Shown: positions 1 through 11,260, counted from the first letter of the stretch. The stretch: 64,000 bases of DNA from Raphanus sativus (GCF_000801105.2 NW_026615385.1:1-64000), one strand, 5' to 3'. Notes: generated by a model from the letters alone, not told the origin. Numbers and translations: made by a program.

Positions 1-68
1 AATAGTTAAATAAATTCAAAAAATAGTTTAAAAAAACTTTTAAAAAATAGTTTAATAAATAAAAAAAC

Positions 69-744
69 CTCGTTGGCGAGCCACTTCTGCTTCCACTCGT
101 AGATCTGCTTCCCATAGTTGTCCATAACTTTATGGACGAAGGCGTTACGGATTAAGGGTGTATGATCGGAATGCCAGTTGAACTCTTGCTGGAAAAAAAA
201 CACAATTAGTAGAAATTTTATATTAGATTAAAAATTAAATAAAAAAAATTAGAATACTTACCGCAAACTGACGAAACCACATCTGCTGGTCCTCGAGAGG
301 GAAGTGAGTGAAAGTCGGATATCCCTTCTCGAGGGTCGATTTCATCATACGGTTGATCCACCCGCTGATCCCGTTCTTAGATCGGTCGAACCTAATATAA
401 GGAACAGATTATTAATAATGAATGAAATTTTAATGAAAGAAAAAAAAGACGTTTAATTACCATGTTTGACCGAGTCCCCGTGGCTCCGGAGTAAGATAGG
501 GAGATGCTCACGACTGGGCTGTTGAACCAACTGTTCAACAGTCATCACTCCCGGAACCACTTGAGGAGCAGGAGAGTGTGCAGCAGCGGGAGCAGAAACC
601 GGAGAGGGAGATGTATGGTAAGAGCTCTGTGGCGATGAAGAATCCCGAGAGTGGCTGGACGAACCCCGAGAGTGGCTCGCCGTACCACCACGACCTCGTG
701 GTGCGGAACGACGAGGTCGAACCCGGGTCTGATCACCAGTAGAC
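69..744 (-). pseudogene. Second CACTA transposase (plant Ptta/En/Spm family), decayed, 3' part outside the window
   Basis: Three exons can be read on the minus strand: 744-461, 391-262 and 188-69, each with GT/AG borders. The first encodes a Ser/Pro/Arg-rich low-complexity region followed by the start of the conserved domain. The second encodes a GQTWFDRSKNGISGW-type segment and the third a QEFNWHSDHTPLIRNAFVHK-type segment, both typical of the Ptta/En/Spm transposase domain. Joining exons 1 and 2 keeps the conserved tryptophan codon (TG|G). In exon 1 the proline-rich region and the conserved part are in different frames, with the shift near 500, consistent with a one-base loss. No start codon is evident in the first exon. 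The gene continues past position 1. Confidence 0.75.
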
Positions 745-1395
745 CTGTAAATTAAAAAAAAAAGTTTTAGTCAATAAAAATTGAAAAAATATTTAAAAAC
801 AGATTTTAATCACAAAAATAGTTTTAGTCAATATAAATTGAAAAAATATTTAAAAATAGATTTTAATCACAAAAATTAAATATAATTAGAAAAAATAGTT
901 TTTAATAAAAAAAAGGTTTCAAAAATATTAAAAATGTTTAATAAGTATAGAAATGATTTTATAATTCAAAAATAGATTTTATATATAAAAAACGTTTTCA
1001 TAATTATTATTTCGATTTTTAAAAATCTAAAAATAGATTTTAATCACAAAAATATAAATATAATTACAAAAAATAGTTTTTAATCATAAAAAGGTTTCAT
1101 AAATATTAAAAATGTTTAACAAATATAGAAATGATTTTATAGTTCAAAAAATAGATTTTATATACAAAAAAACGTTTTCATAATTATTAATTCGATTTTA
1201 AAAACACAAAATTAAGAAAAACTTTCAAAAAACTTCTAAATCAACTCAATACAAACAAATAATCACAATCAAACTCCCATTACACAACCCTATCAATCAC
1301 CCTAACAAAAATCTATCTAAAAACTTCTAAAATCATCAAATCTACTTAAAAACCTAGCAAATCGAACCTAATAGAGTGGGGATAGGGTCCTTACA
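745..1395 (-). repeat. AT-rich probable leader intron with ~177-bp tandem duplication
   Basis: No coding signal. A block beginning near 857 repeats near 1034 (period about 177 bp) with small differences, and a shorter repeat precedes it at about 770-850. On the minus strand a GTAAGG donor lies at 1394 and an acceptor at 746-745. This is consistent with a 5'-leader intron of the second transposase gene. Confidence 0.5.
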
Positions 1396-1520
1396 TGATT
1401 TATGGATGAAATTGAAGAGGATTAGGGAGGATTCGCCGGAAATCGCCGCGAGAGAAGAGAGTGGTCGGCGGAGATCGCGAGAAGAAGAAGAGAGAAATGG
1501 GGAAGAAGAAGTGTTTAGGG

Positions 1521-1526
1521 TTTATA
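1521..1526 (-). promoter_or_regulatory. Candidate TATA box of the second transposase gene
   Basis: TATAAA on the minus strand. It is followed downstream by a CT-rich leader (about 1510-1395) that ends at a GT splice donor. The placement fits a promoter for the gene at 744-69. Confidence 0.4.
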
Positions 1527-1533
1527 AAACCGA

Positions 1534-1725
1534 ATTTCCGACGGAAAAATGGCCGTCGGAATTTCCTCGGTCCGTCGGAATTTCCTCGGAAATCAATTAT
1601 TTAATTTTCGTGAAAAAATTGGCGGTTTCTTCTGCCCGGTTAAATGAAAACATTCTGAGGAAAAGAATATTCCTCGGAAATTCCTCTGTATATTCCGAGG
1701 AAATTCCGAGGAATACATGTTTGTG
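1534..1725. repeat. Internal CACTA subterminal-type motif array
   Basis: Repeated TTCCTCGGAAATT / AATTCCGAGGAA motifs in both orientations, the same motif family as at the element end (6020-6344). In En/Spm elements such motifs bind the second transposase. Here they lie directly upstream of that gene. Confidence 0.7.
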
Positions 1726-2004
1726 GTTTCAAAACATCAAATTTTTTTGCCCTATATCATTTTTTATACTAATGTAATGTATACCAATGATAATTGTTTG
1801 TTTATATGATCCTAAATCATGAAATAACAAAAATCCAAAATGAATTGTAAGTATTCCCTTTACCATTCATTAAAGTGTATAAGTGTTTCTCGTATGTTGT
1901 GGAGATTTCGTTCATACATTCCAAAAACTGTTTATTATTGGGCGACACACCAATTTTTGACTTCATATTCAGTCTAAGACATTTAATAAGGCTTATATAA
2001 GTGT
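1726..2004. other. AT-rich spacer inside the CACTA element
   Basis: I see no coding sequence and no terminal repeat here. It separates two arrays of subterminal-type motifs. Confidence 0.4.
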
Positions 2005-2286
2005 TATTCCGAGGAAAACTTATGTTTCCTCGGTATTTCCTAAGAATTCCCTCGGAATTTTCCGACGCATTTCCGAGGAAGAGAAAACCCTATAATCAAA
2101 TCCCTCAATTCCTCGGGATATCCTCGGAAATTTCCGAGGCTTTTCCGAGGAACAGATACCCTATAATCAATACCCTTGAACCCTCGGAAATTCGTCGGAT
2201 ATTTCCGAGGAATTTCCGAGGAAAAGAAACCCTTTAACCAAATCCCCTAAACCCTCGGAATTCCCTCGGAATTTCCTCGGTATTCT
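2005..2286. repeat. Second internal CACTA subterminal-type motif array
   Basis: At least a dozen copies of CCTCGGAAATTTCCGAGG-like motifs, immediately 3' of the TNP2 stop codon (2309-2311). The array spans the region between the convergent end of TNP2 and the upstream side of the second transposase. Confidence 0.7.
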
Positions 2287-2308
2287 TATATTAAAAAAAA
2301 AGGCGATG

Positions 2309-5300
2309 CTACTCTGTTTCGGAGTCGTCATCACCAGATGATTCTGAATCTGGATCTTGGTGAAACTCTCCAATCTCTGGTTCATCCTTTACGTGAACGA
2401 CGGCTTCCTCTGCGAAATCGGTTAAATAGACTACAAGGCCAACTGCAGCTAAATCTTCTATTGCTCTTAAGTTGCCAGATGTGCTTGGTTGTAGTGGGTC
2501 TTCCAGCTCAGAACTTCCCTGAACTCGGCCTCTCGGGTTGAGTGATGTAACAGTGACCCATGGATCATCTCTGTTCCTAACCCGGGGATACTTGATATAA
2601 CAAACCTGTAACATTTAAAAATTATTTGAATAATACACATGATGATGAATCATTCTGAATAATTGACATATGTATATTTAATTACCTGATCGGCCTGAGA
2701 AGCAAGAATGAAAGGATCATAATATTGCAGCTTTCGCCTCGAATGTACTGATGTAACACCAAATGCATCTGTTCTCACACCTCGATCTGGAGTGTTGTCG
2801 TACCAATCACAAAAGAAAACAGTACAACGCAATCCAACCATGCCCGGATACTTGATTTCCATAATCTCCTGTATGTTTCGGTAGTATACATCATCTCCTG
2901 ATGCAGAACAAACGCCAGCATCATAAGTCGTGCTCGAACGTCTCCTCTTTTGCGTTGTGAATGCATATCCTCGAGTACAAAATCTCGGATATGACTTCAC
3001 AACATACTTTGGTCCATGCACCATCTCGCGTATCCAATCATCAAATGGTTCACCTCTGGCCATACCAGCAGACACCTATTAATAGCACATATATATGTTA
3101 TATCAATATATGTAAATTACTAAAAATATGTGATAAATAATATTTTAATTTGTTTAAAGCACTCACATAAGTAAGCATCCATCCAGCAAATTTTCTCTGC
3201 TTCAGTTCTTCTAGAGCCTCCTCTGTGGCGTATCTATATTCGAACCGCTTTTATGCCATGAAAATTCTGTACATATGATGACAATAATGTAATTAATTAA
3301 GATTTAAATTTCAACTTGTTAAAATAAAAATTTGTAAGCTAATTTATTTACCTCTCATATTGAAGAACATCTTCGCAGTTGGTGAGCAAATATGTTTGCA
3401 AATGACTGCGCTCCTGCTCAGTAAGTCGACGGTCCTTTGGTTTTCCGCTAAGTCGTCCAACATCTGTGAAGATGTCTGGAACCGTAACATGATATGTTGC
3501 CCGTTCGCCTCTATCATCATGCCGAGCAGGTCTTCTGTTTTTGGTCTGCACTTCTGTTGGAAAGTAGTACTCGGCAAAGTTTGAAGTTTCTTCATTGATC
3601 ATCTGTGCAACTATAGAACCTTCCACCTTACTTAAATTTTTCACCATCTTCTTCAAATGGAACATATACCGTTCATACAGATACATCCATCTATACTGCA
3701 CAGGACCACCAAGTTCCAATTCTCTTGCCAGGTGAATAACAAGATGCTCCATAACATCAAAAAATGATGGAGGAAATATCTTCTCAAGGTTGCACTGAAT
3801 CACGGCTATGTTAGTCTTCAAATTTTCAATACCTTCAAGAGTCACTGATCTCGTGCATAAATCGCGGAAGAAAGCACTTATCCCTGCAATTGCTTCATGA
3901 ACATTCCGTGGTAATAGTTTCTTGAAGGCAAATGGAAGGAGGCGCTGCATCATTACATGGCAATCGTGACTCTTCAAGCCCGTAAACTTTCCTTCGTTTC
4001 CATCGACACAGTTACGCAAATTAGATGTGTAACCGTCTGGAAATTCCACATCGTTTGAAATCCAATCAAAGAATGCATCTTTTCCCTCTGCATCAAGTCG
4101 GTATTTGGGAAAAGGAGCCCTACCATTCTCATCAACATGAAGTTCTGAACGAGCACGTATATCGACTAAATCCAGTCTTGACTTCAAATTATCCTTTGTT
4201 TTACCTTGAACGTTAAGGATCGTGTTCATGAGATTGTCAAAAAAGTTCTTCTCAATATGCATGACATCTAAATTATGCCTCAGCAGATGATCCTTCCAGT
4301 ATGGCAAATCCCAGAAAATACTCTTTTGTGCCAGTTATGTAGTTCTCCAACAGCATCTACCGGATAACGCACGTGTCCAACGTCTGGCGTCCTATCTGCA
4401 CCAAAATCTCTTAGTTGTGTCAACAAATCTGCCCCACAAAATTCCGGTGTTGGACTGTCAAACACCCTCTTGTTCTTCGTAAACAAATTCCTACTCCTAC
4501 GATATGGATGATCAGGTGGTAGGAATCTCCTGTGACAGTCAAACCAACATGTTTTCCTTCCGTGTTTTAGTTGGAAAGCATCAGTGTTATCTTGACAATA
4601 TGAACACGATAGCCTTCCATGTGTTGTACATCCAGATAACATACCATATGCTGGAAAATCACTAATTGTCCACATAAGTGCTGCCCGCATTTGAAAGTTT
4701 TCTTTACACGAAATATCGTATGTTTCAGCACCTTGAGCCCATAGTTGGTTCAACTCATATATTAGTGGCTGAAGAAACACATCAAGTGATCTCTTAGGAT
4801 TCTCTGGTCCGGGAACGAGACTGGAGAGAAACAAAAACTCTCGTCGCAAGCACAAGTTTGGCGGTAAGTTGTATGGTGTAAGAATGACTGGCCATAGAGA
4901 ATACTGTCTTCCACTCTTGCCAAATGGGTTGAAACCATCAGTACATAATCCAAGATAGACATTTCTTCTCTCATACGCAAAGTCGGGATATGTTGATTGG
5001 AAATGCTTCCACGCTTTTGCATCTGAAGGATGTCTAATCTCACCATCTGTTGAATGCTCTGCATGCCATCTCATTGGTTGCGCTGTGCGTTCCGACTGGT
5101 ACAACCTCTGCAACCTTTCCGTCAGAGGCAAATACCACATCTTTTTATATGGCACTGGAACTCTTCCACTCGTATCTTTATAACGAGCCTTCCCACAAAA
5201 TTTGCATGTAACCCGCTGTTCATCAGCCCTCCAATAAATCATGCAGTTATCGCTGCATACATCTATTACCTGATACGATAAACCAAGACCAGCTACCAGT

Positions 5301-5923
5301 TTCTGAACCTCGTAGTATGAACCAGGGGCTACATTATCCTCAGGTAGAATACCTTTTACAAAATCAGCAGTCGCATCCACACAGTCTTCAGCCAAATTAT
5401 AATCTGTTTTAATGCCCATCAGTCTTGTTGCAGATGATAAAGCTGAATGACCATCTCTGCATCCTTCATACAAGGGTTGCTTTCCAGCATCCAACATATC
5501 ATAAAATCTCCTAGCTTGTGCATTGGGTAAATCTTCCCCTCTAAAATGATCATTTACCATCTGCTCAGTACCTACACCATAATCTACATCCGTTCTAATT
5601 GGTTCTTCTAACCTAACCGCATGCTGAGGTTCGCTAGTACTACCATATTCATAATCAGTTTCCCCATGATGATACCAAATTTTGTAACTCTGTGTAAACC
5701 CATTCAAATATAGATGAGTCCAAACATCCCACTCTTTAATAACCTTTCTATTTTTACAATTAGAGCAAGGACATCTTAACTTACATGTTTCTGCTTCCGG
5801 TTGTCGTTGAGCTATCCCCATGAATTCGTTTATACCTCGTTGGTATTCTTCTATAAGCAATCTCGTGTTCGGATCCAAATGAGGTTGATCGATCCAAGAA
5901 CGATAATAATTTGAAGAAGACAT
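2309..5923 (-). pseudogene. TNP2-type CACTA transposase, one frameshift and one nonsense codon
   Basis: The readable model is 5923-3352, 3266-3167, 3075-2686 and 2605-2309, all with GT/AG borders. The N-terminus holds the transposase-associated zinc-binding segment (CKLRCPCSNCKN at about residues 47-58). It is followed by the TNP2 transposase domain, then VMHIEKNFFDNL and the DUF4218 region, and a C-terminal DUF4216 region (GLRCTVFFCDWYD). Two lesions are visible. One base is missing near 4321, where HNWHKR loses frame before a PYWKDHLLRHN segment. The codon at 3251-3253 is TAA, just after IFMA, where the family normally has a sense codon. The product would cut and paste the element in the nucleus, but this copy should not make a full-length protein. 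Confidence 0.88.
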
Positions 5924-6019
5924 CTTTTTTTCAATCTAATTCGTGAGTAAATATAGTATGTGAGAGGATGAAGAAATGGAGTGAATGGAGAGGATGAGGA
6001 GTGCTCGTATTTATAGATG

Positions 6020-6344
6020 AGAAGCTGCCGACATTACCGAGGAAATTCCGACGGAATTCCGACGGCAACGGCTCCTTCCTCGGAATTTCCTCGGTAATTT
6101 GAAAATTCTCCAACGGCTCTCTAACGGCTATAATATATCCTCAGATTTTCGTCGGTTTTTTTCCGAGGAACATTGTTTCCTCGGTATTTCATAAGAAAAT
6201 ACCGACGAAATTTTCGTTCCTCGGAATTCCGTCGGTATATTCCGAGGAGACTCAAATTTTGAGTTTCCTCGGAATTTCCTCGGAAATCTCTTGGAATATT
6301 CCGAGGATCTCATTTTCCGTCGGAATGTCCGTCAGAATCGTCTT
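6020..6344. repeat. CACTA right subterminal repeat array
   Basis: Closely spaced TTCCGAGGAA and CCGACGGAATT motifs in direct and inverted order fill the interval between the transposase start and the terminal repeat. The upstream promoter of TNP2 lies in this array. Confidence 0.8.
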
Positions 6345-6358
6345 GTTTTCTTGTAGTA
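6345..6358 (-). repeat. CACTA terminal inverted repeat (right end)
   Basis: Reads TACTACAAGAAAAC on the minus strand. The canonical end begins CACTAC, so the outermost base is changed. The partner end is outside the window. Confidence 0.75.
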
Positions 6359-6480
6359 AAACGCGGATCAACGCCTGGATTCACTGATTTGGCCCAACTC
6401 GCCGCGGATATCCACCGAATAGCGTCCAGGCGGCCGTCTAGGCGGCTAGGCGGCCGCGTTTTTGAACAGGGCATACGACT
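6359..6480. other. GC-rich fragment with GGCGGCC palindromic motifs
   Basis: A short GC-rich island next to the CACTA end, with repeated GGCGGCCGTCTAGGCGG-like segments. It resembles a dispersed repeat piece rather than a gene. I cannot name the family. Confidence 0.35.
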
Positions 6481-7334
6481 ATCCCTGCCGGCACCACTAA
6501 CTCTCTTAACATTTATTATGTAATTAATTATGAGAATGATATCTACTATTATTTGTTCACACCACATATTCTATCTTATGCGGAATTTGCCAAACAAATA
6601 GAGATACACAAGTTTTTAAGGGCCACCTGTTTACATATTAATATAACCAGTGCCAATTTTTAAATTTGTTTTTCCTGCATAATACTTTGAATATGAGTTA
6701 GGATCATTGAATATTTATAGTGGGTCTTTTCTGATTTTTGTTAAAGCAAGATTAAATAATTTTTAATTAGTTTAGTGAAGTCATAATTGTTTATTATTGA
6801 TTATAGAAATTAGAAAACATTTTACAGATGCGTAGGTGCTGGTCATATCAAGTTATTAATTGATGGATATCGTACATAACTACTGAATTGCCCCCAAAAA
6901 GCAAGGCATATGGGACCAACCTAGCCGTAATAAGAAGGGGCAGTTTCGAAATTTTGTACCCAGATAATATGATCATGCCATGGAAAAATACTAGTTTAGA
7001 TGATATGATATTATTATTCTTACTAACAAACGGTCGATTACTAACAAAAGCTACAATGTTGGATTATGCTATTAAACACGCGTTACAGGTGTCTCTAGAT
7101 ATAACGGTGAGAGTGATAGCTTTTTGTAAAAATTTCTGAATAGTCAGTCTCTAAACTAAGACAAAAATATAAGGAGTCACTGATCTCGTGACGTTTAAGA
7201 CCAAAAAGTGTAGTAGCCGGTCGACATAAGATAAACACCAACCATGGTGAGTTTACAAGAAACTCCTCGAGGTGAATTGAAACCAAATCAACCCAGAGGG
7301 TAAATACGTAAATCACACAGATACGCGAACCGGT
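6481..7334. other. AT-rich intergenic DNA upstream of the DUF1685 gene
   Basis: No supported gene; the short open frames are not convincing. The last ~150 bases include a GTGACGTTT motif near 7189 and lead into a TATA box, so the right part probably acts as promoter. Confidence 0.4.
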
Positions 7335-7342
7335 TATAAATA
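7335..7342 (+). promoter_or_regulatory. TATA box of the DUF1685 gene
   Basis: TATAAATA, 118 bp upstream of the start codon and followed by a leader with CT-rich patches. Position and sequence fit a core promoter. Confidence 0.6.
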
Positions 7343-7460
7343 CGAGTAAAGGTCTAGTTTACTCATTTTTCACTCAAATATTGTATAAGAAAGGAAAGCA
7401 GAGGAAAACAAGAACTCTTAAGAACCATACAGTTCATTTTCTTCTTCTTGCTACCTGTTA

Positions 7461-8326
7461 ATGGCGTCTGAAGAGAGTATTATGATCAACTCTTCTTCAT
7501 TACTAGAAGAAGAGAACGAAGATACTGATGATGGGTTTCATTACCAGACAAGGCAAAGCAGTTTGTCTAGGTTATCTATTTGCACGAGCTCCTTCCATGA
7601 TGAAGATGAAGATAACTTCACAAACCAGCCTTCCCAATTGGGTAACTTCATCTCTGAACTGTCTTTGGAGAGCTTCGACGACGTCGACGTGGGAGCCGAG
7701 GCGGACGGAGAAATCTCCGATGACGGTGAAGATTCGGATTCCGATAAGGAACTTCCCGGCTTCTACTCTCTCCCTATGATCATGTCTCGCCGGAGAAGCG
7801 AAGTCACTCTTAACGTCGATGGCAGTAAGTGTAATTTAGCTAAGCAAAAAAGGGTGTTAAGAGAAAAGAGTAGAAGAGGGAACCAGTACGGTCACGGCTT
7901 TAACGGTGTGGAGAGAGAAAGCGACGGAGTCGGAAACCGTTACAGCGGAGGAGGGGAAGGAGGGCTGACGGTGTTAACAAATGCGAAAGGAGGAAAGAAG
8001 TCGATGATGATGGGTTTTGAAGAAGTGAAGGCTTGTAGAGACCTCGGGTTCGATGTGGAAGTTCCAGAACGGGTTTCGGTATCCGCCGGGTCAAACCGGG
8101 AGACTCAGACTAGTAGTGGCGGCAACTCTCCGATTGCCAACTGGCGTATCTCAAGTCCTGGTATAATTATTATAAAATTAATCTTCGTTTCATTTTGTAT
8201 GGTTATTAAAATAGAATCTTAGTCTCATTTTGCATGGTTATTAAATTAGGAGATGATCCGAAGGAGGTTAAGGCGAGACTTAAGATGTGGGCACAAGCAG
8301 TAGCTTTAGCTTCTGCGTCACGTTAA
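7461..8326 (+). CDS. DUF1685 family protein, two exons
   Basis: The model is exon 7461-8160, intron 8161-8249 (GT..AG), exon 8250-8326, giving 258 residues and ending in TAA. The protein has an acidic Ser-rich N-terminus, an SSLSRLSICTSS segment (about residues 33-44), a very acidic middle and a basic stretch. The C-terminal signature NSPIANWRISSPG is joined across the intron to DDPKEVKARLKMWAQAVA. That conserved C-terminus defines the DUF1685 family, whose biochemical role is not established. No signal peptide or membrane segment is visible. The intact frame, the splice sites and the TATA box at 7335 argue for a working gene. The intron carries a tandem duplication (see findings). Confidence 0.88.
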
Positions 8327-8879
8327 GCTTCTTATGTTAGGGTTTGTCGCATAGTCTTACGAGTTACTACGAGTTTTTCTTGAAATAGTAACTCTTTCTA
8401 CTCGGTTTGTATATATGAAAATACTGTATTGTTTCGTTCAATGTTGAAAAGAGTTACACAATGACTTATATCATTCTCTGTTATTATACTTCTAAGGTCT
8501 GTGTTCTGTAGTGTGGAAAGAGATCCGAATATGGAATTTCAACACAAAAGGGCCATCTAAAGACCAAAGCACCCAAAATTAAATAACCCTAAAGAAAGGT
8601 TCACTTTTATTATCAAAAGCAGAGTCTCATCGATTTAGGATCCGGATGCTTTGTGAAAGGGTCTAATGAATCAAAGGAATATATGTTATTTTTAGCATTT
8701 TTTTCAGCTGAATATTATAAAATGCAAGGACACTTTGTCATCATCATTCACTAATTGCCAACTCAGAAAAAGACTATATCCAAAAGTATAAAAAGATTGT
8801 ACAAAAAAAAGATTGTGAGAGTAACAAGAGCATGATATGCTCAAAAGACTAATAAAGCATCAGCAGGCGCTGCTTAACA
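8327..8879. other. 3' flank of the DUF1685 gene and intergenic DNA
   Basis: Probably contains the 3' UTR of the upstream gene. No coding sequence is seen. Confidence 0.4.
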
Positions 8880-9310
8880 AAGGCAGGGCCATATGTGTAT
8901 CCTCCTCTCATCAGTTGCCATTGTTGTATGGTTGGTGATCAGCATCATGTGCAATTTCATCATCTTCATCACCAAGATTAACCCATGGAAGCATTGACTC
9001 TAACAACACAGCCAATGGATTCTGATTTGCCACGTAAGTTGGTGCTTAGTGGGGTGACCATCGCCTCCTGCAGCCAGTCAGCCACTTTGATCTCCTCCCG
9101 TGTTCTCGGATCAGCCACAAAGTCTATAAATTGTCTGGTGGTCGTCAGCATTGAATCAGAGAAATCATGTGTTGATAAATGAGAGTATCAAGAACCAAAT
9201 AAGAACCATATATATGGTGATCAGCTCTTAGCCAAAAGGAAACTGAAAGAAGTTGATATTTGAAAATACTCACTTCTTATCAACTTTAGCTTCATCATCT
9301 ATCTACATAT
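8880..9310 (-). pseudogene. 3' remnant of a host gene, possibly TCF25/Nulp1-like
   Basis: On the minus strand, about 9170-9030 encodes a TTRQFIDFVADPRTREEIKV-type segment running into DWLQEAMVTP. Then, in another frame, about 9020-8910 encodes NPLAVLLESMLPWVNLGDED and an acidic tail ending in a stop. The two parts would join smoothly without a 13-base insertion near 9020-9033. A possible small upstream exon (DDEAKVDKK) followed by a GTGAGT donor lies near 9290. The NP..LLESMLPW motif resembles the C-terminus of TCF25/Nulp1 (Rqc1-type) proteins. Arabidopsis has such a gene close to NGA1, which I recall but cannot check. The rest of the gene is missing. Confidence 0.35.
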
Positions 9311-9730
9311 GTCTCTTACAGCCAGACCATAAATCATATTATCATGGATTACCTCCATAGATCATAAGCACATAAACATCTACGATCAACCTACTTACTC
9401 TATTTGCATTCAATTTGGTCGGCACAAAGTTCTCATGGGTTATGTGCTGTAAAAAAATTCGTTTTAAATAATGATAACCAACAAAAATCTGGTTTTAAAA
9501 TCAGCTAGGTGTTAAAATTCATGGGTTGAAAATATTAAATAGCTTAGACATATAATTTTGTTATACAAGTTCAAGGCAAATACATGCGCTTATTTACTGC
9601 AGGAGAGAAGAAGACTATACTGTGGACTCGTATGTCAGGATCACAACACTCGCAACCATCCATTCCACCGCCTAGTCTAGAAGGTCTGCTGAAATCTTTC
9701 AAGTCTTGCATGTGAACGAAGTCCTCGCAA
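9311..9730. other. Intergenic DNA, nothing recognised
   Basis: AT-rich with no gene or clear repeat. It ends at the left target-site duplication of the retroposon. Confidence 0.4.
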
Positions 9731-9746
9731 GAGTGAAGAGATTAAA
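9731..9746 (+). repeat. Left target-site duplication of the 9747-11244 retroposon
   Basis: GAGTGAAGAGATTAAA. It matches GAATGAAAAGATTAAA at 11245-11260 in 14 of 16 positions. Confidence 0.6.
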
Positions 9747-11244
9747 AAAAATCTCTCTCATCCCCTTATCCTCTCGACATTCATTAAGAGCCATTTGATT
9801 TGCTCCCGCGACCGGATGGCGCGTGAGCGCATACCGCCACCGGAGGCGTTCTTTTTCTCTGTGGTTCCTCACTCTTTGTCATCTTGCTTTTGGTTCTATC
9901 GTAAGAACCGGGTTAGATCTTTCTTCCAGGGAGACTCGATGCTGGGTTATTTTCTGCTTGCAGTTGGAGTCATGACACCGTGGAGAGAGGGTTGCAGTCG
10001 GAAGGAGTCAACTTTTTAGGGTTTAACAAGTGAGCGTTTTCCGTTCTTGTTCCTTGTAGAGTCGATGGCAAGTTGAGGCGGTGGGCTCTGTCTCTATTAA
10101 TGTGGTAGGTCGATAGATATACTTCTTTGGTCACTCATGGTGCGTTGTCGGCAGCTGGCTTGGTAAATCATGGCGTCGTGGTGAGCTCTGTCCGGTGTGT
10201 CGGTGGCTGGGATGCTTTGGAGTTAAACTTCGCTCGAAGGCATGCTTATCATAAGGAGTCGGCGGGTGTCAAACCGGAGGTGATGGCTTGTGGAAGCTTC
10301 TCCTGTCAAGAAATCACAGTTGTCGTCTATATATGGACTCTCCGATGTGCTGCGTGAGACCTCCGTTTCATCTGGCCTACATCTATCTGGTGTTTGTATC
10401 CGATCAAAAGATGAAGGTATGTGCATGCTTTTTAGTTGATTAAGCTCATGTGTTTTCAATTCTTTGGCCCGTTGGTCACCGGGTCAATCTGAGACAGCAA
10501 TTGATTTCCGACCTTCGGTTCTCGAAGGGGACGACTAGCGCTGAATGGGGTGAATTCGGGAGTCTGTTTTCTCCTCATTTTTGGTTACTCTAGTCGGAGA
10601 GAGAGCATATCCCAATGCCTTGAGTATTCCTTTGATAGTTCATGGTAATGTTCTCCCTCAATCATCATGTTATGTTGCAGGTCGTAGGAGCTCTTCTCGG
10701 AACAAGTGTTGTCGTCTTATCGTTCCCGGCTTTCTGCTGTTTTTATTGGTGGAGGGCTTTCTGGCCTCTCGTTGATGTGGCTTGGTGTTGGTGGTTCCGA
10801 TTTCTTGCCTTTTTGTTTTTTTTTTTAATTATTTTGTTTTGCTTGGAACAACATCGTTCAGGTTGTATACGGGCCTAATAAAGGCTCGGTTTGGTTGTTG
10901 CGGGTGTGCAAGGCCTTTGCGGCTGCTGTTTGTTCGTGTGGGAAGGTGATATGAAGCCCTCGGAGAACTGTTCTCAGATGAGCCATTATATTTAAGAGTA
11001 GTTCATAGGGGAGGCCAAAATTACCGGGTTCCGTTTCTCGGTTGAACTTGCCTCATCCTTTTGCGGCAAACGGTTGGTGCGGACTTGGTCGAGCCTTGGG
11101 ATAGCGGTTTTGGTTGTTGTGTCTGTCATGTCCTGTCATAGTAGATTGATTATTTTTTTTCGTTTATCTGCTTCTTGTTATCATCTGTAATTCTGTTAAA
11201 AACGAAAAAAGTGGTAATAATTTTTACATTTTTACCAAAAAAAA
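9747..11244 (+). mobile_element. Non-coding retroposon (LINE-type or other non-autonomous), about 1.5 kb
   Basis: The segment is more GC-rich than its surroundings and ends in an A-rich tail (ACCAAAAAAAA at 11234-11244). It is bracketed by a 16-bp direct repeat with two mismatches. This is the hallmark of target-primed reverse transcription. No reverse transcriptase or RNase H frame is visible; the longest frames are under 80 codons. I cannot name the family. It may be a non-autonomous LINE derivative or a processed non-coding transcript. Confidence 0.5.
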
Positions 11245-11260
11245 GAATGAAAAGATTAAA
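11245..11260 (+). repeat. Right target-site duplication of the 9747-11244 retroposon
   Basis: GAATGAAAAGATTAAA, directly after the A-rich tail. Confidence 0.6.

Larger units (their letters stand above)
1..6358 (-). mobile_element. CACTA (En/Spm) DNA transposon, right-hand part; left end lies outside the window
   Basis: The right terminus is at 6345-6358, which read on the minus strand is TACTACAAGAAAAC. This is the usual CACTACAAGAAAA terminal repeat of crucifer CACTA elements with its first base changed. Next to it lies a dense subterminal array of GGAAATTCCGAGG-type motifs in both orientations. Inside, on the minus strand, are a TNP2-type transposase and a second En/Spm transposase, the usual two-gene content. 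Both genes carry disabling changes, so this copy is probably not autonomous. The left terminus is not seen, so total length and target-site duplication are unknown. Confidence 0.9.

Noticed and set aside
6020..6344. Regular short repeats that might be taken for a CRISPR array
   Set aside because: The motifs are in both orientations, irregularly spaced and adjacent to a CACTA terminus; this is a plant genome.
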